Shown: positions 46,361 through 55,123 of the stretch, piece after piece
Layout: every line of letters begins with the position of its first letter
How positions within the stretch are numbered: the stretch's first letter is position 1
Source: Allobranchiibius sp. CTAmp26
GTDB lineage: Bacteria; Actinomycetota; Actinomycetes; Actinomycetales; Dermatophilaceae
Assembly (NCBI RefSeq): GCF_017565405.1
Contig: NZ_JAGEKR010000006.1
Coordinates: 155,537-219,536 of the forward strand
Reading direction: 5' to 3'
DNA length: 64,000 nucleotides
The notes under the pieces: model-generated
What the model saw: the letters and a program-made list of their open reading frames with translations, nothing else
The model's database searches: none
Told to the model about the DNA's origin: nothing
Translations under genes and position numbers: made by a program

Positions 46361-47353
46361 ATGGCGACGATGAGAGCACTGCGGATCGAGGAGCTGGGGC
46401 AGCCGAACAAGGTGCTGCAGGTGGTCGACGCACCCGTGCCCGAGCCGGGCCTCGGTCAGATCTGCGTGCGGGTGCTGGGTGCGGCGCTCAACTTCCCGGA
46501 CGTGCTGATGTGCCGGGGCGAGTACCAGGTACGCCCGCCGCTGCCGTTCACGCCGGGCGTCGAGGTGTGCGGTGAGGTCACCGCCCTCGGTGACGGTGTC
46601 GACCACCTCTCAGTGGGAGCGCGGGTGCTGGGTTCCCCGGCCCTCCCGGCAGGCGGTTTCGCCGAGTTCGCCCTGATGGAGGCCACCGACGCGCACCCCG
46701 CGCCCCCCGCACTCGACGACGCGCAGGCAGCGTCGTTCTGGATCGGGTACCAGACCAGCTGGTTCGCCCTGCACCGCCGCGCCGCCCTGCAACCGGGGGA
46801 GACGCTGCTCGTGCACGCCGCGGCCGGTGGGGTGGGCAGCTCCGCCGTCCAGCTCGGCAAGGCCGCCGGCGCCCGGGTCATCGGCGTGGTCGGCGGCGCC
46901 GAGAAGGCCCGCTTCGCCCGTGAATTGGGCGCGGACATCGTGGTCGATCGGCACACCGAGGACTTCGTGCAGATCGTGAAGGACGCCACGGACGGCCGCG
47001 GCGCCGACGTGATCTACGACCCGGTCGGCGGCGACACCTACGACCGGTCGACCAAGTGCATCGCCTTCGAGGGCCGCATCGTGGTCATCGGTTTCGCGGG
47101 CGGCCGCATCCAGTCCGCCGCGCTCAACCACGCCCTGATCAAGAACTACTCGATCCTCGGACTGCACTGGGGTCTCTACAAGTCCAAGATCCCGGGCCTG
47201 ATGACGGAATGTCACGAAGTGCTCTCCCAGATGGCGCAGGACGGCGTCGCCGTCCCATTGGTGAGCGAGCGGGTCGGTCTCGAGCAGGTGCCGGACGCGC
47301 TCCAGCGACTCGGCGACGGCTCCACCGTCGGTCGCGTGGTGATGGTTCCGTGA
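46361..47353 (+). CDS. NADPH:quinone oxidoreductase family protein, operon gene 4
   Basis: 330 residues. LNFPDVLMCRGEYQVRPPLP, FTPGVEVCGEV, the cofactor loop VHAAAGGVGSSAVQLGKAAG and GADVIYDPVGGDTYD are typical of zinc-free medium-chain reductases. In acyl-CoA operons such enzymes may reduce enoyl intermediates or dispose of electrons; the substrate is not determined. Its C-terminal KNYSILGLHWGLYKSK is a subfamily mark. A perfect 11-bp inverted repeat directly follows the stop. Confidence 0.9.
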   Translation: MATMRALRIEELGQPNKVLQVVDAPVPEPGLGQICVRVLGAALNFPDVLMCRGEYQVRPPLPFTPGVEVCGEVTALGDGVDHLSVGARVLGSPALPAGGFAEFALMEATDAHPAPPALDDAQAASFWIGYQTSWFALHRRAALQPGETLLVHAAAGGVGSSAVQLGKAAGARVIGVVGGAEKARFARELGADIVVDRHTEDFVQIVKDATDGRGADVIYDPVGGDTYDRSTKCIAFEGRIVVIGFAGGRIQSAALNHALIKNYSILGLHWGLYKSKIPGLMTECHEVLSQMAQDGVAVPLVSERVGLEQVPDALQRLGDGSTVGRVVMVP

Positions 47354-47357
47354 GCCA

Positions 47358-47403
47358 CCCCACGAAGTTCTCCCCCGCCGCGCTCCGCCGATACTTCGTG
47401 GGG
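47358..47403. repeat. Inverted repeat within the acyl-CoA operon
   Basis: CCCCACGAAGT (47358-47368) and ACTTCGTGGGG (47393-47403) are perfect 11-bp arms around a 24-base C-rich loop. It occupies the 61-base gap between the QOR gene and the HAD gene. In the RNA it would form a hairpin that could attenuate transcription or protect the 5' portion of the operon message; it lacks a T run. Confidence 0.6.
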
Positions 47404-47414
47404 GCCCCGACCTC

Positions 47415-48068
47415 ATGAGCTCAGTGGTGCAAGCGGTCCTCTTCGACTATGGCGGCGTCATCACGACGCCGATCCGCGGCAGCATCGCGTCGTGGACGAG
47501 CGAAGCCGACATCGACCCGCAGTCCTTCTCGCGGGTGCTCAAACGGTGGCTGGGACGCGACGCGTCGCCGGACAGCCCCATCCACCGGCTCGAACGCGGC
47601 GAGCTGTCGGCGTCCGAGTTCAACACTCTGCTCACGCGCGAACTACGTTCTCCGGGCGGCGATCCCGTGCCCCCCGGCGACTATCTGCGCGGCATGTTCA
47701 AGGCGAGCAAGGTCGACGAGGGCACGGTCGCCGTCGTACGCGACCTGCGAGCGGCCGGCGTCCGCACGGGCCTGCTGTCCAACAGCTGGGGTTTTTCCTA
47801 CGACCGCACGCTGCTGGACGAGTTGTTCGATCCGATCGTCATCTCCGGCGAGGTCGGCATGCGCAAACCGGAGAAGCGCATCTTCGACCTCGCCGTCGAA
47901 CGGCTGGGGCTGGCACCCTCCGACGTGATCTTCGTCGACGACGCCGAGCCCAACCTCGTGGGTGCACGCGCGGCAGGCCTGCGCACCGTTCTGCACGAGG
48001 ACGCCGCCACCACCCGCGCGGCGTTGGGCGAGCTGCTGCAGCACTCGCCGACGCCCGCCCCCCGCTGA
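47415..48068 (+). CDS. HAD-superfamily hydrolase of the ACAD10/epoxide hydrolase N-domain type, operon gene 5
   Basis: 217 residues. The first HAD motif is VLFDYGGVITTPIR, with the nucleophile Asp but Gly where the second Asp of DxD normally is. GLLSNSWGFSYDRTLLDELF is motif II with a Ser, and GMRKPEKRIF (Lys) and FVDDAEPNLVGARAAG are motifs III and IV. This FDxGGV class is shared with the HAD domain of human ACAD10 and with soluble epoxide hydrolase N-domain relatives. Lack of the second Asp suggests weak or altered phosphatase chemistry. It could cleave 4-phosphoacyl intermediates or a related phosphate. Confidence 0.88.
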   Translation: MSSVVQAVLFDYGGVITTPIRGSIASWTSEADIDPQSFSRVLKRWLGRDASPDSPIHRLERGELSASEFNTLLTRELRSPGGDPVPPGDYLRGMFKASKVDEGTVAVVRDLRAAGVRTGLLSNSWGFSYDRTLLDELFDPIVISGEVGMRKPEKRIFDLAVERLGLAPSDVIFVDDAEPNLVGARAAGLRTVLHEDAATTRAALGELLQHSPTPAPR

Positions 48069-48103
48069 ACGACCCTGTTGACCATCCAGACAAGGAGCAC
48101 CAC

Positions 48104-48556
48104 ATGCGCACATTTCACGGACTGGACGATCTCGAAGCCGCCGTCGGCGACGAGCTCGGAGTGAGCGACTGGCACACCGTGACCCAGGAGCAGGTCGACA
48201 CCTTCGCCGAGGCCACCGGTGACCATCAGTGGATCCACGTCGACGTCGAACGGGCGAGCAAGGGCCCGTTCGGTGGGACCATCGCGCACGGCTACCTGAC
48301 CCTCTCGCTGCTGCCCACCCTCGTCTCCGAGATCTACACGGTCGACGGACTGTCGATGGGGATCAACTACGGCTCCAACAAGGTTCGCTTCCCCACTCCG
48401 GTGCCCGTGGGGTCGCGCGTGCGGGCCCGAGCGGTGCTCAAGGAGCTCAACCGCGGCCCGAACGGCGCACAGAGCGTCGCCACCGTGACCGTCGAGCTCG
48501 AGGGCGCCGAGAAGCCCGCCTGCGTCGCCGAGACCGTCTCGCTGCTGGTTCCGTGA
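48104..48556 (+). CDS. MaoC-family (R)-specific enoyl-CoA hydratase, operon gene 6
   Basis: 150 residues. The hot-dog fold hydratase motif reads FAEATGDHQWIHVDVERASK, then PFGGTIAHGYLTLSLLPTL, holding the catalytic Asp and His of the hydratase-2 site. It would hydrate 2-enoyl-CoA to (R)-3-hydroxyacyl-CoA, the beta-oxidation step between dehydrogenase and SDR. The stop overlaps the start of the kinase gene (GTGA), the tightest coupling in the operon. Confidence 0.94.
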   Translation: MRTFHGLDDLEAAVGDELGVSDWHTVTQEQVDTFAEATGDHQWIHVDVERASKGPFGGTIAHGYLTLSLLPTLVSEIYTVDGLSMGINYGSNKVRFPTPVPVGSRVRARAVLKELNRGPNGAQSVATVTVELEGAEKPACVAETVSLLVP

Positions 48557-49575
48557 CCGACAGCCCGCAGGGTCTGGACCTGCAGGCGCTGTCCGGTTTC
48601 CTGCAGCGGGAAGCACCGGGGTTGCTGCACGGCGAGCTCACCGGACGCATCCTTGCCGGCGGCAAGTCCAACCTCACCTATGAGGTCGGTGACGGCACGA
48701 CGAGCGTCGTCGTACGCCGCCCGCCGCTCGGTCACGTGCTGTCCACCGCGCACGACATGGTGCGCGAGCACACGGTCATCACGGCGTTGGCGCCGACGGA
48801 CGTCCCGGTGCCCACGACGTACGCCGTGTGCCCGGACGACAGCGTCATCGGCGCCCCGTTCTACGTGATGGAGCTGGTGGCCGGTACGCCGTACCGGCAT
48901 GCGGCCCAGATCGCGCCGCTCGGGCCCGACCGCACCCGCGACATCGCCCACCGGCTCGTCGACACGCTGGTGGCGCTGCACGCGGTCGATCCGGAGTCGG
49001 TCGGCCTGGGCGAGTTCGGACGCCCGCACGGGTTCCTGGAGCGGCAGGTTCGCCGCTGGCGCCGTCAGATGGACGCCTCCGCCAGCCGGGACCTGCCCCG
49101 CGCCGAGGAGCTGTCCGACGCGCTCGCCGCGGCAGTGCCCGGTGACGGCGACGTGTCCGTGCTGCACGGCGACTACCGGCTGGACAATCTGCTGGTAGGG
49201 GAGTCCGACCAGGTCACCGCGGTGCTGGACTGGGAGATGGCGACGCTGGGGGATCCGCTCTCGGACGTCGCGCTCTTCGTCGTCTACCAACAGCTCTCCC
49301 AGGTCACACCCGGCGCCGGCGTCTCCGATGTCGCCGCCGCGCCGGGCTACCCCGACACGGACACGATGCTGGCGCGCTACACCGCGGCCAGTGGTCGGGA
49401 CGTCTCGCACATCGGGTGGCATATGGGGCTCGCCTACTACAAGTTGGCGACCATCCTGGAGGGCATCCACTACCGCTACACCCAGGGCCAGACCGTCGGC
49501 TCGGGTTTCGACAACGTGGGGACCGCCGTCGGTCCCCTCCTGGACGCCGGGCTCGCAGCCCTGCGGGAAGGCTGA
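48553..49575 (+). CDS. APH-type acyl-CoA kinase (LvaA/ACAD10-11-like), operon gene 7
   Basis: 340 residues from a GTG overlapping the MaoC stop. The kinase fold is intact: [10 protein letters not shown] glycine-rich loop (36-45), [18 protein letters not shown], the catalytic loop [10 protein letters not shown] with H205, D207, N212, and the metal-binding [11 protein letters not shown] with D226. RRPPxG..LxTAHDMxRE is characteristic of phosphotransferases paired with acyl-CoA dehydrogenases, such as LvaA of Pseudomonas and the APH domains of ACAD10/11, which phosphorylate the 4-hydroxyl of 4-hydroxyacyl-CoA. Aminoglycoside resistance is unlikely in this context. The ACAD10/11-type dehydrogenase starts one base after its stop. 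Confidence 0.88.
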   Translation: MTDSPQGLDLQALSGFLQREAPGLLHGELTGRILAGGKSNLTYEVGDGTTSVVVRRPPLGHVLSTAHDMVREHTVITALAPTDVPVPTTYAVCPDDSVIGAPFYVMELVAGTPYRHAAQIAPLGPDRTRDIAHRLVDTLVALHAVDPESVGLGEFGRPHGFLERQVRRWRRQMDASASRDLPRAEELSDALAAAVPGDGDVSVLHGDYRLDNLLVGESDQVTAVLDWEMATLGDPLSDVALFVVYQQLSQVTPGAGVSDVAAAPGYPDTDTMLARYTAASGRDVSHIGWHMGLAYYKLATILEGIHYRYTQGQTVGSGFDNVGTAVGPLLDAGLAALREG

Positions 49576-49576
49576 C

Positions 49577-50800
49577 ATGGACTTCGAGTACGACGAGCGC
49601 ACCACCGCGCTGATGAAGCAGCTGCGATCGTTCGTGGACGAGCGCGTCATCCCCTCCGTGGGCACCTTCCACGACGAGCTGGACGCCTCGGACGACCGGT
49701 GGGCGTGGTCACGCACCCCGGTCCTGCAGACGCTGCGGCAGGAGGCCCGCGACGCCGGCCTCTGGAACCTCTTTCTGCCCGGTGAGGGTGGCGCGGGGCT
49801 GACGAACCTGCAGTACGCGCCGCTCGCCGAGATCACCGGCCGTGCCATGGAGCTCGCCCCATCCGTCGTGAACTGCTCGGCGCCGGACACCGGCAACATG
49901 GAGGTGCTGGAGCAGTTCGGCACCCCCGAGCAGAAGGAGCAGTGGCTGAAACCGTTGCTGGAAGGGCGTATCCGCTCGTCGTTCGCGATGACGGAGCCGG
50001 CCGTCGCGTCCTCGGACGCGACCAACATCGAGACCCGCATCGAGCGCGACGGCGACGAATACGTCATCACCGGTCGCAAGTGGTGGATCACCGGTGCCAT
50101 GAACCCGGACGCCGCGATCTTCATCGTGATGGGCAAGACCGACCCGAGCGCCGAGCGGCACCGCCAGCAGAGCCAGATCCTGGTGCCCCGCGACACCCCC
50201 GGTGTGCAGATCGTGCGGGGCATGCACGTCTACGGGTACGACGACCACGACCACGGCGGCCACGCGGAGATCGTCTTCGACCAGGTCCGGGTGCCGGCGA
50301 GCAACCTGATCAGCGGTGAGGGCGAGGGATTCGCGATCGCGCAGGCACGGCTCGGCCCCGGCCGCATCCACCACTGCATGCGCTCGATCGGCGTGGCCGA
50401 GCGCGCGATCGAGCTCATGTGCGAGCGGGTCAGCGACCGAGTGGCGTTCGGTCGACCGCTGTCCGAGCAGGGCGTCATCCGGGACTGGATCGCCGAGTCC
50501 CGCGTGCGCGTCGAGCAGTTGCGGCTGCTGGTGCTCAAGACCGCCTGGCTGATGGACACCGTCGGCAACCGCGGCGCGCACGGCGAGATCCAGGCCATCA
50601 AGATCGCCACCCCGAGCACCGTGGAGTGGATCCTCGACAAGGCCATCCAGGCGCACGGTGCCGGCGGCCTGAGCCAGGACTTCCCGCTCGCGCGGGCGGC
50701 GGCAGGCATCCGCACGCTGCGGTTCGCCGACGGCCCGGACGAGGTGCACAAGAACTCCCTCGCCAAGCGCGAACTGCGCCGTCACACGGCGGGCGGCTGA
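49577..50800 (+). CDS. Acyl-CoA dehydrogenase, ACAD10/11 (LvaC-like) type, operon gene 8
   Basis: 407 residues. General ACAD features: [31 protein letters not shown]. But the C-terminal active-site segment is [20 protein letters not shown] (about 381-400) instead of YEGTxQ, the hallmark of the ACAD10/11 and LvaC group; [21 protein letters not shown] helices and [14 protein letters not shown] also fit. Those enzymes act on 4-phosphoacyl-CoA, eliminating phosphate and giving an enoyl-CoA without net oxidation. With the kinase next door the two form a dehydration module. The frame is open upstream, but ATG 49577 gives the family start [12 protein letters not shown]. Confidence 0.9.
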   Translation: MDFEYDERTTALMKQLRSFVDERVIPSVGTFHDELDASDDRWAWSRTPVLQTLRQEARDAGLWNLFLPGEGGAGLTNLQYAPLAEITGRAMELAPSVVNCSAPDTGNMEVLEQFGTPEQKEQWLKPLLEGRIRSSFAMTEPAVASSDATNIETRIERDGDEYVITGRKWWITGAMNPDAAIFIVMGKTDPSAERHRQQSQILVPRDTPGVQIVRGMHVYGYDDHDHGGHAEIVFDQVRVPASNLISGEGEGFAIAQARLGPGRIHHCMRSIGVAERAIELMCERVSDRVAFGRPLSEQGVIRDWIAESRVRVEQLRLLVLKTAWLMDTVGNRGAHGEIQAIKIATPSTVEWILDKAIQAHGAGGLSQDFPLARAAAGIRTLRFADGPDEVHKNSLAKRELRRHTAGG

Positions 50801-50801
50801 G

Positions 50802-51950
50802 ATGGACCTGTCGCTGAGCGAGGACCAGCGCGATCTGCGCGATCTCGTCCGCGAATTCCTGGAGAAGGAGGTCGTGCCGCACCGGGCGCAGTGGGATCGC
50901 GACGAGAGCGTCGACACCTCGATCGTGCCGCGGCTCGGCGAGCTCGGCGTCTTCGGCTTCGGGATCCCCGAGGAGTACGGCGGCGTCCAGGCCGACTTCT
51001 TCACGTACGTCCTCGTGATGGAGGAGCTCGGGCGGGCGGACTCCGCGATCCGCGGCATCGTGTCGGTCAGCAACGGCCTGGTCGCCAAGACCATCGCGGC
51101 GCACGGCACCACCGAGCAGAAGGAGCAGTGGCTCCCGGGTCTCGCCGCAGGGCAGCAGCTCGGGTGCTTCGGGCTAACCGAGCCGGGCAACGGATCCGAT
51201 GCCGGCAACCTCACCACGAAGGCGCGACGCGAGGGCGGCGACTACGTCCTGCGCGGCGAGAAGATCTTCATCACCAACGGCACCTGGGCCGATGTGGCTC
51301 TCATCTTCGCGCGTACCAGTGACGAGGGTCCACGCGGTGTCACAGCATTCCTGGTGCCGACGGATGCTCCCGGCCTCACGCGTACCGAGATCAAAGGCAA
51401 GCTCGGCCTGCGCGGACAGGCGACCGCATCCTTGTCGCTCGACGACGTACGCGTGCCGGAGTCGGCCGTCCTGGGGGAACCCGGGGCCGGCTTCAAGATC
51501 GCCATGACGGCGCTCGACAAGGGCCGGGTCGGCGTCGCCGCGGGCTGCGTCGGCATCGTGCAGGCGTGCCTCGAGGCGGTCGTCGAATACACCTGCGAGC
51601 GAACGCAGTTCGGCAAGCCCATCGCCGGCTACCAGCTGGTGCAGGACATGATCGCCGACATCTCCCTGGACGCTGACGCGGCCCGGTTGATGGTCTGGCG
51701 AGCGGCCGACCTGATCGACCGTGGAGAGCCGTTCCGGGTGGCCGCGTCCAAGGCCAAGCTGTTCGCCAGCGAGGCGGCGGTGCGCTCCTCGAACCTGGCC
51801 ATCCAGGCGTTCGGCGGATACGGCTATGTCGATGAGTACCCCGTGCAGAAGCTCATGCGCGACGCCCGGGTGATGACGCTCTACGAAGGCACCAGCCAGA
51901 TCCAGAAGCTCCTGATCGGCCGGGCCGAGACGGGCATCAACGCGTTCTAG
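50802..51950 (+). CDS. Acyl-CoA dehydrogenase, classical type, operon gene 9
   Basis: 382 residues. The opening MDLSLSEDQRDLRDLVREFL, FGLTEPGNGSDAGNLTTKAR, EKIFITNGTWADV, and the C-terminal VMTLYEGTSQIQKLLIGRAE (catalytic Glu in YEGTSQ) mark a normal FAD-dependent acyl-CoA dehydrogenase. It is thus different from its upstream neighbour, which lacks YEGT. It would introduce the alpha,beta double bond and pass electrons to ETF. It begins one base after the preceding stop. Confidence 0.96.
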   Translation: MDLSLSEDQRDLRDLVREFLEKEVVPHRAQWDRDESVDTSIVPRLGELGVFGFGIPEEYGGVQADFFTYVLVMEELGRADSAIRGIVSVSNGLVAKTIAAHGTTEQKEQWLPGLAAGQQLGCFGLTEPGNGSDAGNLTTKARREGGDYVLRGEKIFITNGTWADVALIFARTSDEGPRGVTAFLVPTDAPGLTRTEIKGKLGLRGQATASLSLDDVRVPESAVLGEPGAGFKIAMTALDKGRVGVAAGCVGIVQACLEAVVEYTCERTQFGKPIAGYQLVQDMIADISLDADAARLMVWRAADLIDRGEPFRVAASKAKLFASEAAVRSSNLAIQAFGGYGYVDEYPVQKLMRDARVMTLYEGTSQIQKLLIGRAETGINAF

Positions 51951-52014
51951 GGAGACGGTCCCGACGCCGGGACCGCCTCCGCGCAGCAGTCGTCAGATCG
52001 AGGATGGGAACTCA

Positions 52015-53529
52015 ATGCCAACGCTGTCGCTCGCCAGCATCCTGTCGGACTCGGCCAAGCGCCGTCCGACGAAAACGGCCGTCGTCCAGGGCGAGCGGCG
52101 TGTCAGCTACGCCGACCTGTGGGACTCCTCGCTCCGGGTGGCCGGCTCGCTCGCCGAACGAGGCGTCGGACCCGGCGTCCGGGTGGCGGTCCTGCTGCCG
52201 AACGTCGTGGAGTTCGTCACCGCGTACTACGGCGTCATCGCCGCGGGCGGCACCGTGGTGATGATCTCCCCGCTGCTCACCCCCGAAGAGGGCAGCGACA
52301 TGGTTCGTCGCTCGAAGGCGGACATCGTGCTCTATCACGAGTCGTTCGGCGACCTCGCGCGCAGCATCGCCGAGCAGAGCGACGCGCAGGCACTGCAGGT
52401 GAGCGACCTGATGGACCACCCGCATCCGCTGCCGACGTACGTGACGCGCGCCCCGAACGACATCGCCGTGATCATCTTCACCAGCGGCACGACCGGCCGG
52501 CCGAAGGGCGTGATGCTCTCGCACCTCAACCTGCTGTTGTCGATGCACAACATGGCCTACGACTCCGACACCCCGGCGAACTCGACCGATGTGGTGATGG
52601 GCTGTCTGCCGCTGTTCCACATCTTCGGCCAGCAGGCGGTGATGAACACCCCGCTGCGGATCGGCGGGACGATCGTCCTGCTGCCGCGCTTCGACGCGGC
52701 CACCTGCCTGCGGCTGTTGAACGACGAGCACGTCACGATCTTCTCCGGCGTCCCCACGATGTTCGTGCAGCTGCTGCAGGCCGCAGCCGAACCGGGCGCA
52801 CCCGGCATCCCGCAGATGAAGCGGGTCGCCTCCGGGGGCGCCGCCCTCCCGGTCTCGGTGCTGGAGCAGGTCGAGACCACCTTCGGCGCCCAGATCACCG
52901 AGGGGTACGGGCTGTCCGAGACCTCACCCGGTGTCAGCTCCAACCAACAGGTGTACGGCGTGCGGCCCGGCACGGTCGGCCACCCCGTGTGGGGTGTCGA
53001 GGCGGAGATCGCCGACAGCGACATCGAGGACCGCGTGGAGCTCCTCACGACCGGACAGCGGGGCGAGGTCGTCGTACGGGGGCACTGCGTCTTCGAGGGA
53101 TACCTCGACGACCCGGAGGCCACCGCCGCAGCCATCCAGGACGGCTGGTTCCGCACCGGCGACATCGGGGTGAAGGACGAGGACGGCTTCCTGTCGATCG
53201 TGGACCGCAAGAAGGACCTCATCATCCGCGGTGGCTTCAACATCTACCCGCGGGAGGTCGAGGAGGTACTGGTGCGCCACCCCGCGGTGCAGATGGCGGC
53301 CGTGATCGGCGTCCCCGACGACGAACAGGGCGAGGAGGTCATGGCGTTCGTCACCCTGGTGCCGGGCGCTACCGCCACCGAGGAGGAGATCCACGCGTAC
53401 GGCAGGGAGCATCTGGCACGGTACAAGTACCCCCGGCGGGTGCAGATCCGCGAAAGCCTGCCCCTCGGACCGTCCATGAAGATCCTGCGCCGCGAGCTGC
53501 GCGACGACGTAGCGGCCCAGCAGGGATAA
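52015..53529 (+). CDS. Acyl-CoA synthetase (AMP-binding), operon gene 10
   Basis: 504 residues. P-loop IIFTSGTTGRPKGVMLSHLN, EGYGLSETSPGVSSN, DGWFRTGDIGVKDEDGFLSI, DRKKDLIIRGGFNIYPREVE and the C-terminal catalytic Lys in LGPSMKILRREL (PSxKIL) complete the ANL enzyme set. It adenylates a carboxylic acid and loads CoA, providing the entry step of the operon (as LvaE does for levulinate or 4-hydroxyvalerate). A 64-base gap separates it from gene 9; the downstream membrane protein starts 7 bases later. Confidence 0.95.
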   Translation: MPTLSLASILSDSAKRRPTKTAVVQGERRVSYADLWDSSLRVAGSLAERGVGPGVRVAVLLPNVVEFVTAYYGVIAAGGTVVMISPLLTPEEGSDMVRRSKADIVLYHESFGDLARSIAEQSDAQALQVSDLMDHPHPLPTYVTRAPNDIAVIIFTSGTTGRPKGVMLSHLNLLLSMHNMAYDSDTPANSTDVVMGCLPLFHIFGQQAVMNTPLRIGGTIVLLPRFDAATCLRLLNDEHVTIFSGVPTMFVQLLQAAAEPGAPGIPQMKRVASGGAALPVSVLEQVETTFGAQITEGYGLSETSPGVSSNQQVYGVRPGTVGHPVWGVEAEIADSDIEDRVELLTTGQRGEVVVRGHCVFEGYLDDPEATAAAIQDGWFRTGDIGVKDEDGFLSIVDRKKDLIIRGGFNIYPREVEEVLVRHPAVQMAAVIGVPDDEQGEEVMAFVTLVPGATATEEEIHAYGREHLARYKYPRRVQIRESLPLGPSMKILRRELRDDVAAQQG

Positions 53530-53536
53530 TCACCTG

Positions 53537-54418
53537 GTGAAGAGAAGAGAGCAGGCGGCGCAGCTGACCTCCTCGCTTCTCGCACGATGGCGCAGCACCC
53601 TGCCCGGACACACCCTGAGCCGGTCGCAGGCCCTGGATCTGGGCCACTACACCCTCGCCCTCGCCGCGCAGCAACTGCTGTGCATGGTGCCGCTCCTCGT
53701 CGCCACGTCCTCGGTGCTCCACCGGGTGCACGAAGGGTCGGCCGCCGGTCTGATCAGCGACGCGCTGGGGTTGAACGCCGACGGCCGACATGACCTGCAC
53801 GTGTTGCTGCAGCCCGCGGCAACACCTGGATGGGGTGAGCTCGTGGTGGGCCTGCTGCTCGCCGTGGCCTTCACCGTCGGCGTCGCCGGCACCACGCAAC
53901 GCATCCTGGAGATCGCGTGGGATCGCCCGCGGGCACCCTGGCAACGATGGTGGTGGATGCGGCTGGTGTGGGTGGCCTCGCTCGTGCCGTTCCTCGCGAC
54001 CGCCATCTGGCTGAGCGGGCGCACCCGCAACTGGCCCATCGGGGGCGTGCTGGAGATCGCGATCGAGTCGATCACCGTCGGGCTGTCGATGGGCGGCTTC
54101 TACTGGTGGACCCAGTGGTGCCTGCTGCTGCGTCGCGTGCCGTGGGCCAAGCTGCTGCCGGGTTCGCTGCTGATCACCCTCGGCGCCACGGTCGTGTCCG
54201 TGGGTTCGGAGATCTGGCTGCCCGGCCAGGTCACCGAGCAGGTCGACGACTACGGCCTGGTCGGGACGACCTTCGTGTTGTCGGTGTGGGTCCTGGTCGT
54301 CAGCGGAGTGGTGGTGGCGGGGATCCTCGTGAACGCGGTCATCGACGAACGCCGCGCCGCGCGGCGGCGGGGGGACTCGGTCCGCCTGGCCGACTGGCGG
54401 ACCCGCAGCGACGTCTGA
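53537..54418 (+). CDS. YihY/BrkB-type membrane protein
   Basis: 293 residues from GTG. Hydrophobic segments near 38-58, 98-118, 141-158, 168-190, 205-225 and 240-265, with SLVPFLATAIWLSGRT and VLSVWVLVVSGVVVAGILVN. Topology and charged ends (C-terminal DERRAARRRGD) resemble YihY/virulence-factor BrkB-like six-TM proteins, but conserved motifs are few. It directly follows the ligase gene by seven bases and may be the last gene of the acyl-CoA operon, possibly as a transport partner. The function is unknown. Confidence 0.65.
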   Translation: MKRREQAAQLTSSLLARWRSTLPGHTLSRSQALDLGHYTLALAAQQLLCMVPLLVATSSVLHRVHEGSAAGLISDALGLNADGRHDLHVLLQPAATPGWGELVVGLLLAVAFTVGVAGTTQRILEIAWDRPRAPWQRWWWMRLVWVASLVPFLATAIWLSGRTRNWPIGGVLEIAIESITVGLSMGGFYWWTQWCLLLRRVPWAKLLPGSLLITLGATVVSVGSEIWLPGQVTEQVDDYGLVGTTFVLSVWVLVVSGVVVAGILVNAVIDERRAARRRGDSVRLADWRTRSDV

Positions 54419-54445
54419 GGCCGTACCTGCGCGGTCCCTGTGACT

Positions 54446-55063
54446 TCACCGGGTCGCGGCGTCGAACCCCAGCCCGGTGCGGTGCCGCAGGGCGAGCAGT
54501 GCGCCGACGGCGAACGCCAGCGGCATCACGATGAGCATCACCCAGAAGTAGAGGCCCGGGCCGAGCGACATCGCGAAGAACACGCCGACGCCGAGGACGA
54601 ACGCGACGGCCGCCTGCGCGCGGTCGCCCCACATCGCCGCACCGGCCCAGAAGAGCGTGCACGAGCACCCGACGGCGGCCGCGTGAGCGACGACGACGAT
54701 CTTGTCGTCGCTCAGCTGGAGATAGGTGTTGGCGACCAGGGGAGCGAGGCTCGACGCGCCGGCGACGGCCCACCCCGCGCCGTACATCAACGCCCGGTTC
54801 ACCGGTTCGCCCCGCAGGTGGAAGTTCTCCCTGACCGACCCCAGGATCCCGACGGCGACCACTACGAAGTGCCACCCCACGAACCACAGCGACGGGATCC
54901 ACACCCCGGCCGAGACCACCGGATGCTCTCCCGACCGCAGCGCCAGCGGTAGGAGGCCGACGATGTAGCAGAGCACCCCGGCGATGCACACACTGCGCGT
55001 GGGGAAGTCGAACTGCTCGCCGGAGTAGTCGAACTGATCGATGCTCGCCTCGGTCATGGCCAT
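54446..55063 (-). CDS. Six-TM membrane protein, unknown function
   Basis: 205 residues if started at the ATG at 55061-55063 (MAMTEASIDQFDYSGEQFDF); a GTG at 55118-55120 is an alternative. Six hydrophobic helices follow (SVCIAGVLCYIVGLLPL, LWFVGWHFVVVAVGIL, GAGWAVAGASSLAPLV, VVVAHAAAVGCSCTLFWAGA, AAVAFVLGVGVFFAMSL, WVMLIVMPLAFAVGALLAL). No family is recognised. It is convergent with the YihY-like gene, and the GNAT gene starts upstream on the same strand 60 bases away. Confidence 0.6.
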   Translation of the reverse strand: MAMTEASIDQFDYSGEQFDFPTRSVCIAGVLCYIVGLLPLALRSGEHPVVSAGVWIPSLWFVGWHFVVVAVGILGSVRENFHLRGEPVNRALMYGAGWAVAGASSLAPLVANTYLQLSDDKIVVVAHAAAVGCSCTLFWAGAAMWGDRAQAAVAFVLGVGVFFAMSLGPGLYFWVMLIVMPLAFAVGALLALRHRTGLGFDAATR

Positions 55064-55123
55064 GGGTATCACGCGGATCGGCCGGTCGATGAGGACGCGC
55101 GCGGACGATCTGCCGGGCACGTC

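Noticed and set aside
48553..49575. Aminoglycoside resistance gene
   Set aside because: APH fold, but RRPPxGxxLxTAHDM-type motif and the acyl-CoA operon context indicate a 4-hydroxyacyl-CoA kinase-like protein.
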